Assembly (NCBI RefSeq): GCF_921293875.1
Contig: NZ_CAKLDI010000001.1
Location: forward strand, 650,475 to 714,474
Reading direction: 5' to 3'
DNA: 64,000 nt
From: Vibrio stylophorae
Lineage (GTDB): Bacteria > Pseudomonadota > Gammaproteobacteria > Enterobacterales > Vibrionaceae
Shown here: positions 8,687 through 16,528 of the stretch, in pieces
How the letters are laid out: each line of letters starts with the position of its first letter
Position numbering within the stretch: position 1 is the first letter of the stretch
Made by a program: the position numbers and the translations under genes
The notes under the pieces: model-generated
What the model saw: only the letters and a program-made list of their open reading frames with translations
The model's database searches: none
Told to the model about the DNA's origin: nothing

Positions 8687-8760
8687 ATAGTATGCGTGTA
8701 CTGTCGTTTTTAAATCACTCACTTAGTGATTCAAATTGCGCCTGAGAAAAAACCACGAAT

Positions 8761-10665
8761 CTAGAGCAGTTCTCGGTGCGCCATGGACTTAAATTGGGCA
8801 AAGGTTTGGCACTGTGACAGCGCTTTCCCCGCACGTTTATTGACTAGCGTGAGAAAGAGATCGTATAGCCCCAGCGCTTCTTCATAGTCATCTTTGCTGA
8901 GCGCCATAAAAAAGATCAGGTAGGCTTTTTCGCCATTGCCCCAATCAATGCCGCGCGGCGCAGCCACGGTATAAACCAAGGATTTGTGAGCAAAAAGCTC
9001 AATGGAGTGCGGCAGGGCAATATGCTCTCCCATCATGGTCGAGACGATCACTTCGCGCTCTTTTAATGAGTCATAGTAACCCACTTCAACCAGCTGCTCT
9101 GTTTCTAGCTGAGCACAAACGCGCTGAAAGAGTTGTTGCTGATCCAGTGCTTCATCAAGATATAAAAACTGCTCTGAGGCAAAATATTTTTCCAATAGAT
9201 AGGGACCGGTGCGGTCAACCAACACCATCTTACCGAGCTCTTCTAGCTGATGCTGGGTTGGAAAAGGATCTATCACAAACTGCGGTAATTCGATGCGACT
9301 TAAGGTGCTGGTGGTGATCAGCAGGTTTGCTTCGCTTGGACGCATGGCATCGATCTGTTCAAGATGGTGCACTGTGGTCAGCTCAAGCTGTGGATAGTGA
9401 CGATGAATAATGGATTCCAAGCCACGGGCAATAGCATTGCTCGAGTCACAAAAGAGCAGCGCCTTGGGTACCTTTTGTCCCAAGCAGTGATTGCGCTCAA
9501 GACCTACCCCCACATGGATCACCAGATAGCCAATCTCGTGTTGGGTCATGGTGTAGCCCGTTTCGCGAATCCAATCAGCAATGGCAGCTAGCGTAATATC
9601 ATAGGCCAGTGGATAGTGCTGTTTGATATGTTCGGCTAGTGGATTGACCGTTGGTACATCATGTTTAACGCGAATGATCATATGGCTGATATGGGTGTTG
9701 AGATCGCGCTGCAATTGGTGATCTTCACGAATATCATAGGGATAGTGTTGGTGAATATATTGCAGAATATGCTGAACCAAAGCCTGCGCTTCTGCGATAG
9801 CGCGCGGGCTGAGCGGGTGCTGATTGGGGGAGATCCGCGCTTGAATATGAATGGCCAGTGCCAGTACTTCAAATTCATTGACCGGATGCTGTGTTGGCAG
9901 CAGTGCAAAAATCGCATCGGCAATGGGCAAAATGGTTTCCGCCACATCCTCTTTGGGAAAATCGGTGAGGGTGTGATCGCAGCTTAAGCGGTGCAGGGTG
10001 ACCGCGGCATAGATTGCCAACCATTGCAGGCCATCATCATTGATATAAAGTGAGGAGGCGCTGAGCGCATCGCGAAATCGTCCCACCAAGGCTTGCTGCG
10101 CGGGCGCAGGAAATAGGCTGCTAATCAAACCTGCACTTTGTTTGGACTCTTTATGTTCGGCATAGATAATTTGCGCTAAGCGTGCGCGAATTGCGGTTTC
10201 TCGGCCAATCACCCGCATACCAAGGCGTGGTTTACTTTCAATGATAAGGCCGAGTGAGGCCAGCTGCGCGCGCACATCGGTCATCACCCCTTGTACGGCG
10301 GTGCGGCTTAAATTCCAGGTTTCGGCAAGATCGTCTAATTTGACCCAGCTACTGGCTGTGAGTAGCAGCACCTGAATTTGGATAATGCGTTCTTTGCTGG
10401 TGCGCGGCGTTGGCGCAACGTCATGAACGTTAGCTTGAAAATGTTCAAAAGCTTCTTGGTTATATATTTTTAGTTGATATCCGTTGCCGCGTTGATGAAT
10501 CAAGTGGGCGCCGTGGTTGACCATCACGTTATTGAGGGCGGCGACATCTGTGCGTACGGTTCTTGTCGATACGTTAAGACGTTGCGCGAGTTCATCTTGG
10601 GTGAGCGGGGTGCTCGAAACGGCGTCTAGGAGATGAATCAGCCGCGGGTGGGGAAGCTTAGACAT
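8761..10665 (-). CDS. PRD/EIIB/EIIA transcriptional regulator of the adjacent catabolic operon
   Basis: This 634-residue PTS-controlled activator is built like MtlR/LicR. It has two N-terminal helix-turn-helix segments (LTQDELAQRLNVSTRTVRTD and LDDLAETWNLSRTAVQGVM) and two PRD domains (about 160-390, ending HEIGYLVIHVGVG). A GatB-like EIIB domain follows with a Cys in KALLFCDSSN, then a C-terminal EIIA(Fru/Mtl) domain with a His in GEHIALPHS. Phosphorylation of these His/Cys residues would report PTS state and inducer transport. The ATG at 10665 has AGGA upstream and is preferred over an upstream in-frame start. It follows the operon it should regulate, separated by a terminator. Confidence 0.88.
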   Translation of the reverse strand: MSKLPHPRLIHLLDAVSSTPLTQDELAQRLNVSTRTVRTDVAALNNVMVNHGAHLIHQRGNGYQLKIYNQEAFEHFQANVHDVAPTPRTSKERIIQIQVLLLTASSWVKLDDLAETWNLSRTAVQGVMTDVRAQLASLGLIIESKPRLGMRVIGRETAIRARLAQIIYAEHKESKQSAGLISSLFPAPAQQALVGRFRDALSASSLYINDDGLQWLAIYAAVTLHRLSCDHTLTDFPKEDVAETILPIADAIFALLPTQHPVNEFEVLALAIHIQARISPNQHPLSPRAIAEAQALVQHILQYIHQHYPYDIREDHQLQRDLNTHISHMIIRVKHDVPTVNPLAEHIKQHYPLAYDITLAAIADWIRETGYTMTQHEIGYLVIHVGVGLERNHCLGQKVPKALLFCDSSNAIARGLESIIHRHYPQLELTTVHHLEQIDAMRPSEANLLITTSTLSRIELPQFVIDPFPTQHQLEELGKMVLVDRTGPYLLEKYFASEQFLYLDEALDQQQLFQRVCAQLETEQLVEVGYYDSLKEREVIVSTMMGEHIALPHSIELFAHKSLVYTVAAPRGIDWGNGEKAYLIFFMALSKDDYEEALGLYDLFLTLVNKRAGKALSQCQTFAQFKSMAHRELL

Positions 10666-10734
10666 TCGGTTTTCCTGTCTTCTGTCACTGCAGGCATGCG
10701 GCTTAGCGCGATCAACATTGAGCCGCAAACAAAC

Positions 10735-10765
10735 AATAAGCCGAGGCGTGACCTCGGCTTATTTT
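10735..10765 (-). terminator. Terminator between the catabolic operon and its regulator
   Basis: AATAAGCCGAGG-N5-CCTCGGCTTATT, a 12-bp stem with A/T-rich flanks. It ends the minus-strand operon, so the regulator gene needs readthrough or its own promoter. Confidence 0.85.
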
Positions 10766-10775
10766 TACGTTTCAT

Positions 10776-11519
10776 TTAGCATGAAAGTAATTGTTTGGTC
10801 ATCTCAAGCAGTGTTTTCACATCTTCAGGGCGGGTGTTGCCAGTTGAAGAATCGATAATTGAACTGTAGATGTGAGGTATAACCTTCTCAACGCCAGCAT
10901 CCAAGGCAATTTTCAAAATTTCTTCAAAATTTGTTAAATCGATACCGCCAGTTGGCTCAAGCCAGAAGTTGTTGCGTGCACAGGCTTTTGCCACTTCTTC
11001 ATATTCATCGCGGCAAGCAAGGCCATTCATTGGGAAATACTTCACTGAGCTACAGCCCATATCTTGTAGCATCGCGATCGCAGTATCTACAGGGACAATG
11101 GCATCGGCCATGGTTGAGCTCTTAGGGCCGGTTGAGATTTTTACCATGCCCACAGTGCCAGTTGGTGAGATCAAACCGTTCACCACAGTGTCATTTTGAC
11201 CTAGCGCATTGCGGCTTGGACCTACGCCAGTAAACACTTGGTTGACGTGTTGTGGCTGCAAAATACCTGCAAGCTCAGTCACCATATTGGACTGCTTTGG
11301 ATCGCCTGCGCCCAAACCGATAGACAGTGCGTTATTGATTTTTTCAGCGCACTTTTTCATGTCTTCAACGGCACTTGGTACATCTGGGTAGCTCTTTGAC
11401 AGCATACCAACCAGCACGTGACCTTCTGCTGCTTGATAAATATCCACAGCATTGTCGTGAGAGCCAGCAAGAACGTTAAGGCAAACGCGGTCAGCATAAA
11501 AATTAGGGGTCAAAGACAT
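10776..11519 (-). CDS. KDGP aldolase family protein (EF_0839/DgaF type)
   Basis: This 247-residue protein belongs to the family I recall as EF_0839/AHA_3917. It is related to DgaF, which cleaves 2-keto-3-deoxygluconate-6-phosphate into pyruvate and glyceraldehyde-3-phosphate. A TIM-barrel pattern is visible, with a Lys in SSVKYFPMNG as the likely Schiff-base residue and ending segments GGIDLTNFEE and VIPHIYSS. It follows the DgaE-like lyase by 4 bp and is the last gene of the operon. In D-glucosaminate catabolism the lyase product KDGP is this enzyme's substrate, so the pair forms a coherent two-step module. The exact sugar acid here is inferred. Confidence 0.85.
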   Translation of the reverse strand: MSLTPNFYADRVCLNVLAGSHDNAVDIYQAAEGHVLVGMLSKSYPDVPSAVEDMKKCAEKINNALSIGLGAGDPKQSNMVTELAGILQPQHVNQVFTGVGPSRNALGQNDTVVNGLISPTGTVGMVKISTGPKSSTMADAIVPVDTAIAMLQDMGCSSVKYFPMNGLACRDEYEEVAKACARNNFWLEPTGGIDLTNFEEILKIALDAGVEKVIPHIYSSIIDSSTGNTRPEDVKTLLEMTKQLLSC

Positions 11520-11523
11520 CTGA

Positions 11524-12639
11524 TTACTCCTGAGTTAATTGGGTCATGGCAGCGAGCACTTGAGATAGCTGTGCTTGAGAGACGCTGCGCACGTCAAATT
11601 CGATGGTGCCTTCATTGGCTTTATAGGCACGACAATAAATGGCTGGATTGCCCTGTTGCAGTTTGCTCACGGCTTCTTTTGCGCTCATGCCAAAAGCGGC
11701 GGCGTCAAAGTTCACTTCTGCACGAGCGATATCGCGACCTGCGCTATCCCACACTACGCGTGAGCGAATGCCCGTGAGCGCATTGAGACCGTCGATAAAT
11801 GGGGTCATTTTGCTCACCATCTCTTGGCCGGTTTCTTGGCTGCGCTGCAGATAAATTTCAATGGCGTGGGTGAGGCCTAAAATGCCTTCCTTACCCACTT
11901 TCATGGCGCGACCAATGCCCGCAGATTGCTGTTTGACCCACTCGACATATTGGTGCTTACCAATCACTAAACCGCTGGTCGGGCCCTCAATGGCTTTAGC
12001 GCCACTGTAGATCACCAGATCGGCACCTTGCTGGTAGTACAATTTCAAATCTTCTTCTGCCGCCGCATCGACAATCAGCGGCACTTGGTGCGCCTTGGCA
12101 ACTTCTGCGGCTTCAGCCACAGAGAGCATGCTCTTTTGTACGCAGTGGTGCGATTTGATATAGACAATGGCAGCCGTATTGGCATTGATTGCGGCGCTAA
12201 GTTGCGCGGCGCTACATTCGTTGGCCCAGCCAGCTTCAACTACGCGGCCACCGCCCAGTTGAATCATGGTGCCCACTGGCGCGCCAAAGTTGACGTTATG
12301 GCCCTTGGCAATGACGATTTCGTTCGGCACGGCGTGCGCATGGGCATGAAGATTTTCCAAGCGATAGGCATCGCCACGAACAATCATGGCAGCGACAGAT
12401 TGGGCGATCCCAGCTGAGGCGCAGGACACCACCACGGCATTTTCAACATCAAGCAAACGAGCGATATATTCACCGGTCTTATTGACCAGATCTTTCATTT
12501 CAAAGTAGTGATTGACGCCAAAGCACAGGGTATCCACGACTTCAGGTTGCGGCGTGGAAACGCCTAATGCGGTCATACGGCCAGAGGCGTTAATTACCTC
12601 TTTGAGATTGTATTTTTCAAGCGTTGAAGACATTCGCAT
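11524..12639 (-). CDS. DgaE-like PLP-dependent ammonia lyase (SelA-related)
   Basis: This 371-residue fold-type I PLP enzyme belongs to the SelA-like group. The PLP-binding Lys lies in VIYSGAKAIEGPTSG, the cofactor-binding Asp in PLIVDAAAEED, and the N-terminal INASGRMTALG is typical. Characterised DgaE dehydrates and deaminates D-glucosaminate-6-phosphate to KDGP and ammonia. The ATG at 12639 has AAGGA four bases upstream. The coding region overlaps the end of the amidohydrolase gene by 23 bp and ends 4 bp before the aldolase gene, so translation is probably coupled. The reaction is supported by family and neighbours; the stereochemistry of the substrate is not. Confidence 0.87.
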   Translation of the reverse strand: MRMSSTLEKYNLKEVINASGRMTALGVSTPQPEVVDTLCFGVNHYFEMKDLVNKTGEYIARLLDVENAVVVSCASAGIAQSVAAMIVRGDAYRLENLHAHAHAVPNEIVIAKGHNVNFGAPVGTMIQLGGGRVVEAGWANECSAAQLSAAINANTAAIVYIKSHHCVQKSMLSVAEAAEVAKAHQVPLIVDAAAEEDLKLYYQQGADLVIYSGAKAIEGPTSGLVIGKHQYVEWVKQQSAGIGRAMKVGKEGILGLTHAIEIYLQRSQETGQEMVSKMTPFIDGLNALTGIRSRVVWDSAGRDIARAEVNFDAAAFGMSAKEAVSKLQQGNPAIYCRAYKANEGTIEFDVRSVSQAQLSQVLAAMTQLTQE

Positions 12640-13750
12640 CTTGTCCTTTTTCGGTCACAATCAACTTGCCGCCGACAATGGCCGCAAGGGGAGTAAAACG
12701 TTGTTGGCCCTGCTTGCTGCAACCTTCGGTATCGGTGAAGGTCACCTCGGCTGATTCCAGATCGTACAGGGTTAAATCAGCATCTTGGCCCACCGCCAAT
12801 GTGCCTTTGTTGTTTAATTTTAATGCCTTGGCCACATTGGTTGTGACGCGTTCAATAATGGCCTGATGACTTAAACCTAAGGTTAAGAACATCGACATCA
12901 GGTGCGCGAGACCATATACCGGGCCATTGAGGCGATTTTTACAATAGATATCTGAGCTAATGGTGTCGGGCAAAATGCCGCGGGCGATGGCAAGCTCGGC
13001 CACTTCAAAGCTAAAGCTGGCACTGCCATGGCCAATATCGAGGGTCATACCGCGCGCAATCGCGGCTTTTACTGCATCGCGAAGCTCACCTTCAGGGGTC
13101 AAAATACGGTTAGGTTTGCCATTAAAGCAGTGGGTCAAAATGTCACCCGCACCCAGTTTTTCAACGATCTCATCCAGCGTTGGTGGCGCGTTACCCACGT
13201 GTACCATCAGTGGAATATGCTGACACTGGTATTGCAGTAATTTGGCATCTTCAAGTGGGGTGAGGCCGTTTTCGCCGACCACGCTGCCACTCATGCGCGC
13301 TTTAATGCCGACGATAAAATCAGCGTATTTGGCGATGGCGGCGCGGTTGCGCTCGGCATCGATATCGCGGCGATCGGCCAACTCGTTTTGGCGAAGTAAA
13401 CCAATACGAGAAATATTCAGTAGGGCGCGTACGTTGGTTTGGCACTGGGCCGCCAGCGTCGCGAAATCATCGATATCATCGGTGCCAGCGCTGCCAGCAT
13501 CCACTACGGTGGTGACGCCACCAGTGACGCCAATGGCATCGGGCTGGTCATGATAAATCGGAGAGTTGGGATAACAGTGGGTGTGCCCATCAATCCAACC
13601 AGCACTGACAAAGTGACGTCCTTTTAGATCAATGCGTTGGGTTGCTTCGTCGTCAATGTTGCCCACAGCGCTGATGATCCCATGGGTAATGGCGATATCT
13701 TGCTGTGTGCCATCTGCTAGGCGGGCATTTTTGATTAGTAAGTCATACAT
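12617..13750 (-). CDS. Amidohydrolase/deacetylase (EF_0837 family)
   Basis: This 377-residue metal-dependent amidohydrolase has a TIM barrel. The entry metal motif is WIDGHTHCYP near residue 56; later ligands are in IPLMVHVGN, DILTHCF and an Asp in ISSDIYCK. It resembles dihydroorotase-like and N-acyl-amino-sugar deacetylases and belongs to the family I recall as EF_0837/AHA_3915. Placed before an ammonia lyase and KDGP aldolase, it probably removes an N-acyl group to expose the amine. The ATG at 13750 is chosen over an in-frame GTG 21 bases upstream because an AAAGAG element precedes it. A hairpin separates it from the membrane genes. Confidence 0.85.
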   Translation of the reverse strand: MYDLLIKNARLADGTQQDIAITHGIISAVGNIDDEATQRIDLKGRHFVSAGWIDGHTHCYPNSPIYHDQPDAIGVTGGVTTVVDAGSAGTDDIDDFATLAAQCQTNVRALLNISRIGLLRQNELADRRDIDAERNRAAIAKYADFIVGIKARMSGSVVGENGLTPLEDAKLLQYQCQHIPLMVHVGNAPPTLDEIVEKLGAGDILTHCFNGKPNRILTPEGELRDAVKAAIARGMTLDIGHGSASFSFEVAELAIARGILPDTISSDIYCKNRLNGPVYGLAHLMSMFLTLGLSHQAIIERVTTNVAKALKLNNKGTLAVGQDADLTLYDLESAEVTFTDTEGCSKQGQQRFTPLAAIVGGKLIVTEKGQDANVFNA

Positions 13751-13764
13751 AAGTGGGCTCTTTA

Positions 13765-13784
13765 CCCCCACCTTGCGGTGGGGG
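13765..13784 (-). other. Intercistronic hairpin between transport and enzyme genes
   Basis: CCCCCACC-TTGC-GGTGGGGG, a perfect 8-bp GC stem in the 48-bp gap between the DUF4310 and amidohydrolase genes. No T-run follows. It could attenuate or stabilise, setting unequal expression of carrier and enzymes. Confidence 0.6.
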
Positions 13785-13798
13785 ATTGCAGTGAAAAA

Positions 13799-14446
13799 TT
13801 ACAGTGCGATTGGGAACATAGTACCGAGGGCCATGGCACCTAGGATGGCACCGCCAGTGATTGGTTTGCCCCAAACGTAGAACACCAATGCGCCAAGTAG
13901 AGAGCCAATACCGATTGGAATTGATGCGCCCATGGCTGACAGAATGATCAATGGACCAAGGAAACGACCTGAGCTGTTACCTGCGCCCATCATGACGTCT
14001 GCACCATAAGTGGAGTCGCTTTGGTTGATGGTGAATTTACGCGCCAGAATAATCAGGCCACCAATCGCCATACCAATCACCATGCCGGTAATTAGTGATG
14101 CGGTGAAGTTCTCCACTGGATACACGATGCCAGCGCCGAGCAGCAAGGCTGGCACACCCAGACCGACACCAGTTTGAATAGCGCCGCCGATATCCAAAAT
14201 ACCGACCAAAGAGCCTTCGATAATACGTGCAAACAAGAAGCTAGCACCAAAGGCTGCAACCGCGCCGTATGCACCGGTGTCCATGCCTGCGCGAAGCATT
14301 GATACGAACGCAACTTCGTTAAATGCGCCGACGCCGTAGAGGTAGTACATATGGGTACCAGCAAAGACACCCGCAGAAAGTAGGCCAACAAAAAACGGGA
14401 AGGACCAGTCGGCATACCAGAAATTATTTTTCATTTTTTCATCCAT
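13799..14446 (-). CDS. DUF4310 family membrane protein
   Basis: This 215-residue polytopic inner-membrane protein has about six hydrophobic segments, rich in Gly and small residues (GVGLGVPALLLGAGI, ITGGAILGAMALG), and the conserved-looking stretch NQSDSTYGADVMMGAGNSSG between helices. It belongs to the family I recall as EF_0833/AHA_3914, always found beside DUF4311, DUF4312 and SFCGS proteins. I infer it is one of two integral subunits of a carrier for the operon's substrate. No transport activity is established to my knowledge. It lies 11 bp after the DUF4311 gene. Confidence 0.82.
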   Translation of the reverse strand: MDEKMKNNFWYADWSFPFFVGLLSAGVFAGTHMYYLYGVGAFNEVAFVSMLRAGMDTGAYGAVAAFGASFLFARIIEGSLVGILDIGGAIQTGVGLGVPALLLGAGIVYPVENFTASLITGMVIGMAIGGLIILARKFTINQSDSTYGADVMMGAGNSSGRFLGPLIILSAMGASIPIGIGSLLGALVFYVWGKPITGGAILGAMALGTMFPIAL

Positions 14447-14457
14447 GGTGATTCCCC

Positions 14458-15234
14458 TTATTTACCACTGATGCTGAGGTGAAGTTGGTCAAGCCACATC
14501 GGAACTTGCAAATGGAATGATTTCAGTAATTGCACATCAAAGCCGCGGAAGAATGCGCTCATTGCAAATAGTGCGATGATGGCGCCCATCATGATCTTGG
14601 TGACTTTATTCCAGCCACTTTCTTCCACACCCTTACCAACCAAGATGCCAAGCACCAGACCTGGTACGGCGTTGCCCATAATCAGTTGTGCTAGACCACC
14701 AAAAATGGTTGCCCAAAAGCCAGATTTTTTGCCCGCTTCAATGGCTGCAAGCCAGAAAATAACTGGCATTACTGTGTTCACCAGCAAGTTGGCTGCAGGT
14801 ACCAAAACCTTTACGGCGGTCACTTGCAATGCGGCTGGTACAGCGGCTGCGGTGGAGTTCAAGAAGGCAACGACGATGGCACCGACGATGGCACAAGCAA
14901 TACCCATGCGTTTTGGATCGTGCATGGTGGTCGCGAGATCGCGGTTTTTAATCATCAGCGCTGCAGCACCCCAGTTGGGTAGGATGCGATGGTCAACGTC
15001 TTGTGTGAATGCGCCAGCTGCGACAGTAGAAGCCCATGCGTTAAAGAAGAAACCAAGGCCAAAAGAGAAGTGAGATGCTGGATCGCCTTCACAAGAGTTA
15101 AGCTCGCCGAGCGTACGGAATGCGCCCATCCCTTGCACGGTTGGCGCATGGAACATTCGCGCGGCGCCGACACCGACCCCGATGCCGACTAAGCCACCAA
15201 TAATGATGGACTTCAGGAGAATGACAGTGAACAT
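14458..15234 (-). CDS. DUF4311 family membrane protein
   Basis: This 258-residue polytopic inner-membrane protein has about seven hydrophobic segments. A Cys/acid-containing loop GELNSCEGDPASHFSFG follows the first helix, and a polar segment TQDVDHRILPNWG lies before a hydrophobic stretch. It matches the family I recall as EF_0832/AHA_3913. With DUF4310 it probably forms the membrane channel of the carrier. The position is between DUF4312 (23 bp upstream) and DUF4310. No ATP-binding cassette or canonical EIIC signature is present, which makes the energy source an open question. Confidence 0.82.
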   Translation of the reverse strand: MFTVILLKSIIIGGLVGIGVGVGAARMFHAPTVQGMGAFRTLGELNSCEGDPASHFSFGLGFFFNAWASTVAAGAFTQDVDHRILPNWGAAALMIKNRDLATTMHDPKRMGIACAIVGAIVVAFLNSTAAAVPAALQVTAVKVLVPAANLLVNTVMPVIFWLAAIEAGKKSGFWATIFGGLAQLIMGNAVPGLVLGILVGKGVEESGWNKVTKIMMGAIIALFAMSAFFRGFDVQLLKSFHLQVPMWLDQLHLSISGK

Positions 15235-15257
15235 GGTAGAGTCCTTAGCGTTTCATG

Positions 15258-15551
15258 TTAGCGTTGAAAGTCGACCTGCTCGACATCGATGTAAGTCAGG
15301 TTGACAGTGACCTCTAGCTTGACGCGATATTGCTGACGCTTTCTCGGCAGAAAGAAAAAGAGGAATTTTTCCGTTCTTTCTTTTTCTTCAGCGCTGAGAA
15401 CCTTGACGTCTTGTGGCTCAATCCGGAGGAGTACTTTCTGGTTATTTTTAAGTAATGTGGGTTGTATCTGGCTCAAGGCAGCCGCAAATGCCTGCTGCCT
15501 TGTTTCGCCTTGTCCACTGACGATCACGTCAGTAGTGAGCTGTTTTTTCAT
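15258..15551 (-). CDS. DUF4312 family protein
   Basis: This 97-residue soluble protein with alternating beta/alpha character belongs to the family I recall as EF_0831/AHA_3912. The chosen start MKKQLTTDVIVSG overlaps the stop of the SFCGS gene as ATGA (15548-15551), a sign of translational coupling; a longer in-frame extension upstream runs inside the SFCGS gene and is rejected. The charged C-terminal half (FFLPRKRQQYRVKLEVTVN) may contact the membrane subunits. No enzymatic motif is visible; it is conserved only with this transporter-like cluster. Confidence 0.83.
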   Translation of the reverse strand: MKKQLTTDVIVSGQGETRQQAFAAALSQIQPTLLKNNQKVLLRIEPQDVKVLSAEEKERTEKFLFFFLPRKRQQYRVKLEVTVNLTYIDVEQVDFQR

Positions 15552-15916
15552 GCGTTCAAACCGTGTTTGGCAATAAACGCTTTGACCAATTTTTCGCCCA
15601 GCTCTTCTTTGTCCATAAAGCCGAAACCAAGCACGATGCAACCATCGTTAATTGCTGTGATCCCTTCTTCAATCGAGCGCATGCCGTAACGACACTTGTA
15701 GCCATATTTGGTTTGCGCAGTGATGGCACCAGCGCCGCCGCTACCACAAAAAGAGATGCCAAGGTCAGCTTGTTGCTGGTTCATCACATCGCCCAGTTTC
15801 ATATCTGCGGCCATGCCTGGAATCACAGTAACTTCAGCGCCTGCGTTTTCTGCGCCTGCACCTACTTTTTGGCCTTTACCCATGCGATCGCCGATAACAA
15901 GTTTGATTACTGACAT
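15548..15916 (-). CDS. Glycine-rich SFCGS family protein, possible EIIB-like subunit
   Basis: This 122-residue cytoplasmic protein is named for its LGISFCGSGGAGA motif (Cys about residue 54). It is the family I recall as EF_0830/AHA_3911. An alpha/beta pattern with an N-terminal VIKLVIGDRMG strand and one invariant-looking Cys followed by a Gly/Ser loop resembles, in general design, a PTS EIIB phosphocysteine site; this is my inference. AAAGGAG lies seven bases before the ATG. It overlaps the upstream PRD gene by 10 bp and the downstream DUF4312 gene by 4 bp, so the three small proteins are probably made in fixed ratio. Confidence 0.85.
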   Translation of the reverse strand: MSVIKLVIGDRMGKGQKVGAGAENAGAEVTVIPGMAADMKLGDVMNQQQADLGISFCGSGGAGAITAQTKYGYKCRYGMRSIEEGITAINDGCIVLGFGFMDKEELGEKLVKAFIAKHGLNA

Positions 15917-16266
15917 GATGATTCTCCTTTAGGGGGACTTAATTCGTTTTCTTTTGCGACTTCAAAATGGACCGACAACAGGTGTGCTTCTTCGTAAGCT
16001 AGGTTGTCCATCCAACTGCATACTTGCTCTGCCAGGCTCAAGGCCAGCTTGGAGATCTCGTCAAACATCTCCATGTCGAGCTCAGGCAATGATTCACCGC
16101 TATAAGCGCGCCAAGCCATTGCTTTGATATGTGTGGCCAACATTTTTTGTTGGAGTGAATCGGGGTAGATCCCGTGCTCGCCCAAAAGAGCGATGGCTTT
16201 TTCTGTAACCGTTGCACCTTGCTCAATAATTTCGGCGCTTTCGGGGGTTAGTGCTGCTTGTTGCAA
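15907..16266 (-). CDS. Small PRD-domain protein (EF_0829 family), first operon gene
   Basis: This 119-residue, mostly helical protein matches the family I recall as EF_0829/AHA_3910, described as a stand-alone PRD domain. His residues in LLGEHGIYPD, LATHIKAM and LLSVHFEV are candidate phosphorylation sites. I choose the TTG at 16266 because GGAGA lies seven bases upstream and the length fits a single PRD. A longer in-frame version from 16362 would run through the palindromic operator at 16338-16357 and adds an unlikely Leu-rich N-terminus. A PTS-phosphorylatable protein inside a transporter operon suggests control of the carrier by PTS state. Confidence 0.75.
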   Translation of the reverse strand: MQQAALTPESAEIIEQGATVTEKAIALLGEHGIYPDSLQQKMLATHIKAMAWRAYSGESLPELDMEMFDEISKLALSLAEQVCSWMDNLAYEEAHLLSVHFEVAKENELSPPKGESSCQ

Positions 16267-16337
16267 GAGTGTCTCTCCAGACGTTGTTGCGTTGAGGTAA
16301 AGATAAAGTGGAAGTGAAAGCGAGAGGAGTGTGGTTT

Positions 16338-16357
16338 TTTCCAGTTGAAAGTGGAAA
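16338..16357. promoter_or_regulatory. Operator-like palindrome 1 upstream of the PRD-SFCGS operon
   Basis: TTTCCAGTTGAAAGTGGAAA, an imperfect inverted repeat (TTTCCA/TGGAAA), 72 bp before the first gene. It is the reverse complement, apart from one base, of the second site at 16508-16524. Candidate binding site of the PRD/EIIA regulator. Confidence 0.55.
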
Positions 16358-16478
16358 GGCAAAAAAAGTGTGCGTTAGCGCAGTATCGAGTGTGAGTTAA
16401 GTCAAAAAAAATGGTGTTTTTTAAGAAAAAAAGTGTGAGTTCTGTGGTCTTTTTGTTGGCAAAGAAAAGAGTGATGGA

Positions 16479-16499
16479 ATTTGCGTTCGATCACAAAAG
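16479..16499. promoter_or_regulatory. Possible CRP site
   Basis: On the minus strand this reads TTGTGATCGAACGCAAA, which keeps a full TGTGA half-site and three of five bases of the other half. It lies next to operator 2. Carbon-catabolite control would fit the operon, but one half-site is weak. Confidence 0.35.
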
Positions 16500-16500
16500 T

Positions 16501-16528
16501 CCTGTTTTCCATTTCAACTGGAAACAGG
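16501..16528. promoter_or_regulatory. Operator-like palindrome 2 upstream of the PRD-SFCGS operon
   Basis: CCTGTTTTCCA and TGGAAACAGG flank a 7-base centre (TTTCAAC), giving an almost perfect extended inverted repeat. Its core TTTCCA-TTTCAAC-TGGAAA repeats that of site 1 in the opposite orientation. Confidence 0.55.

Noticed and set aside
12028-12417. Plus-strand reading frame of 129 codons within the DgaE-like gene
   Set aside because: It is a shadow of the strongly supported minus-strand enzyme gene and has no ribosome-binding site or family resemblance.
16267-16362. N-terminal extension of the small PRD protein (ATG at 16362)
   Set aside because: It would place operator 1 inside the gene, adds a Leu-rich tail unlike a PRD, and lacks a good ribosome-binding site; the TTG at 16266 has GGAGA at proper spacing.
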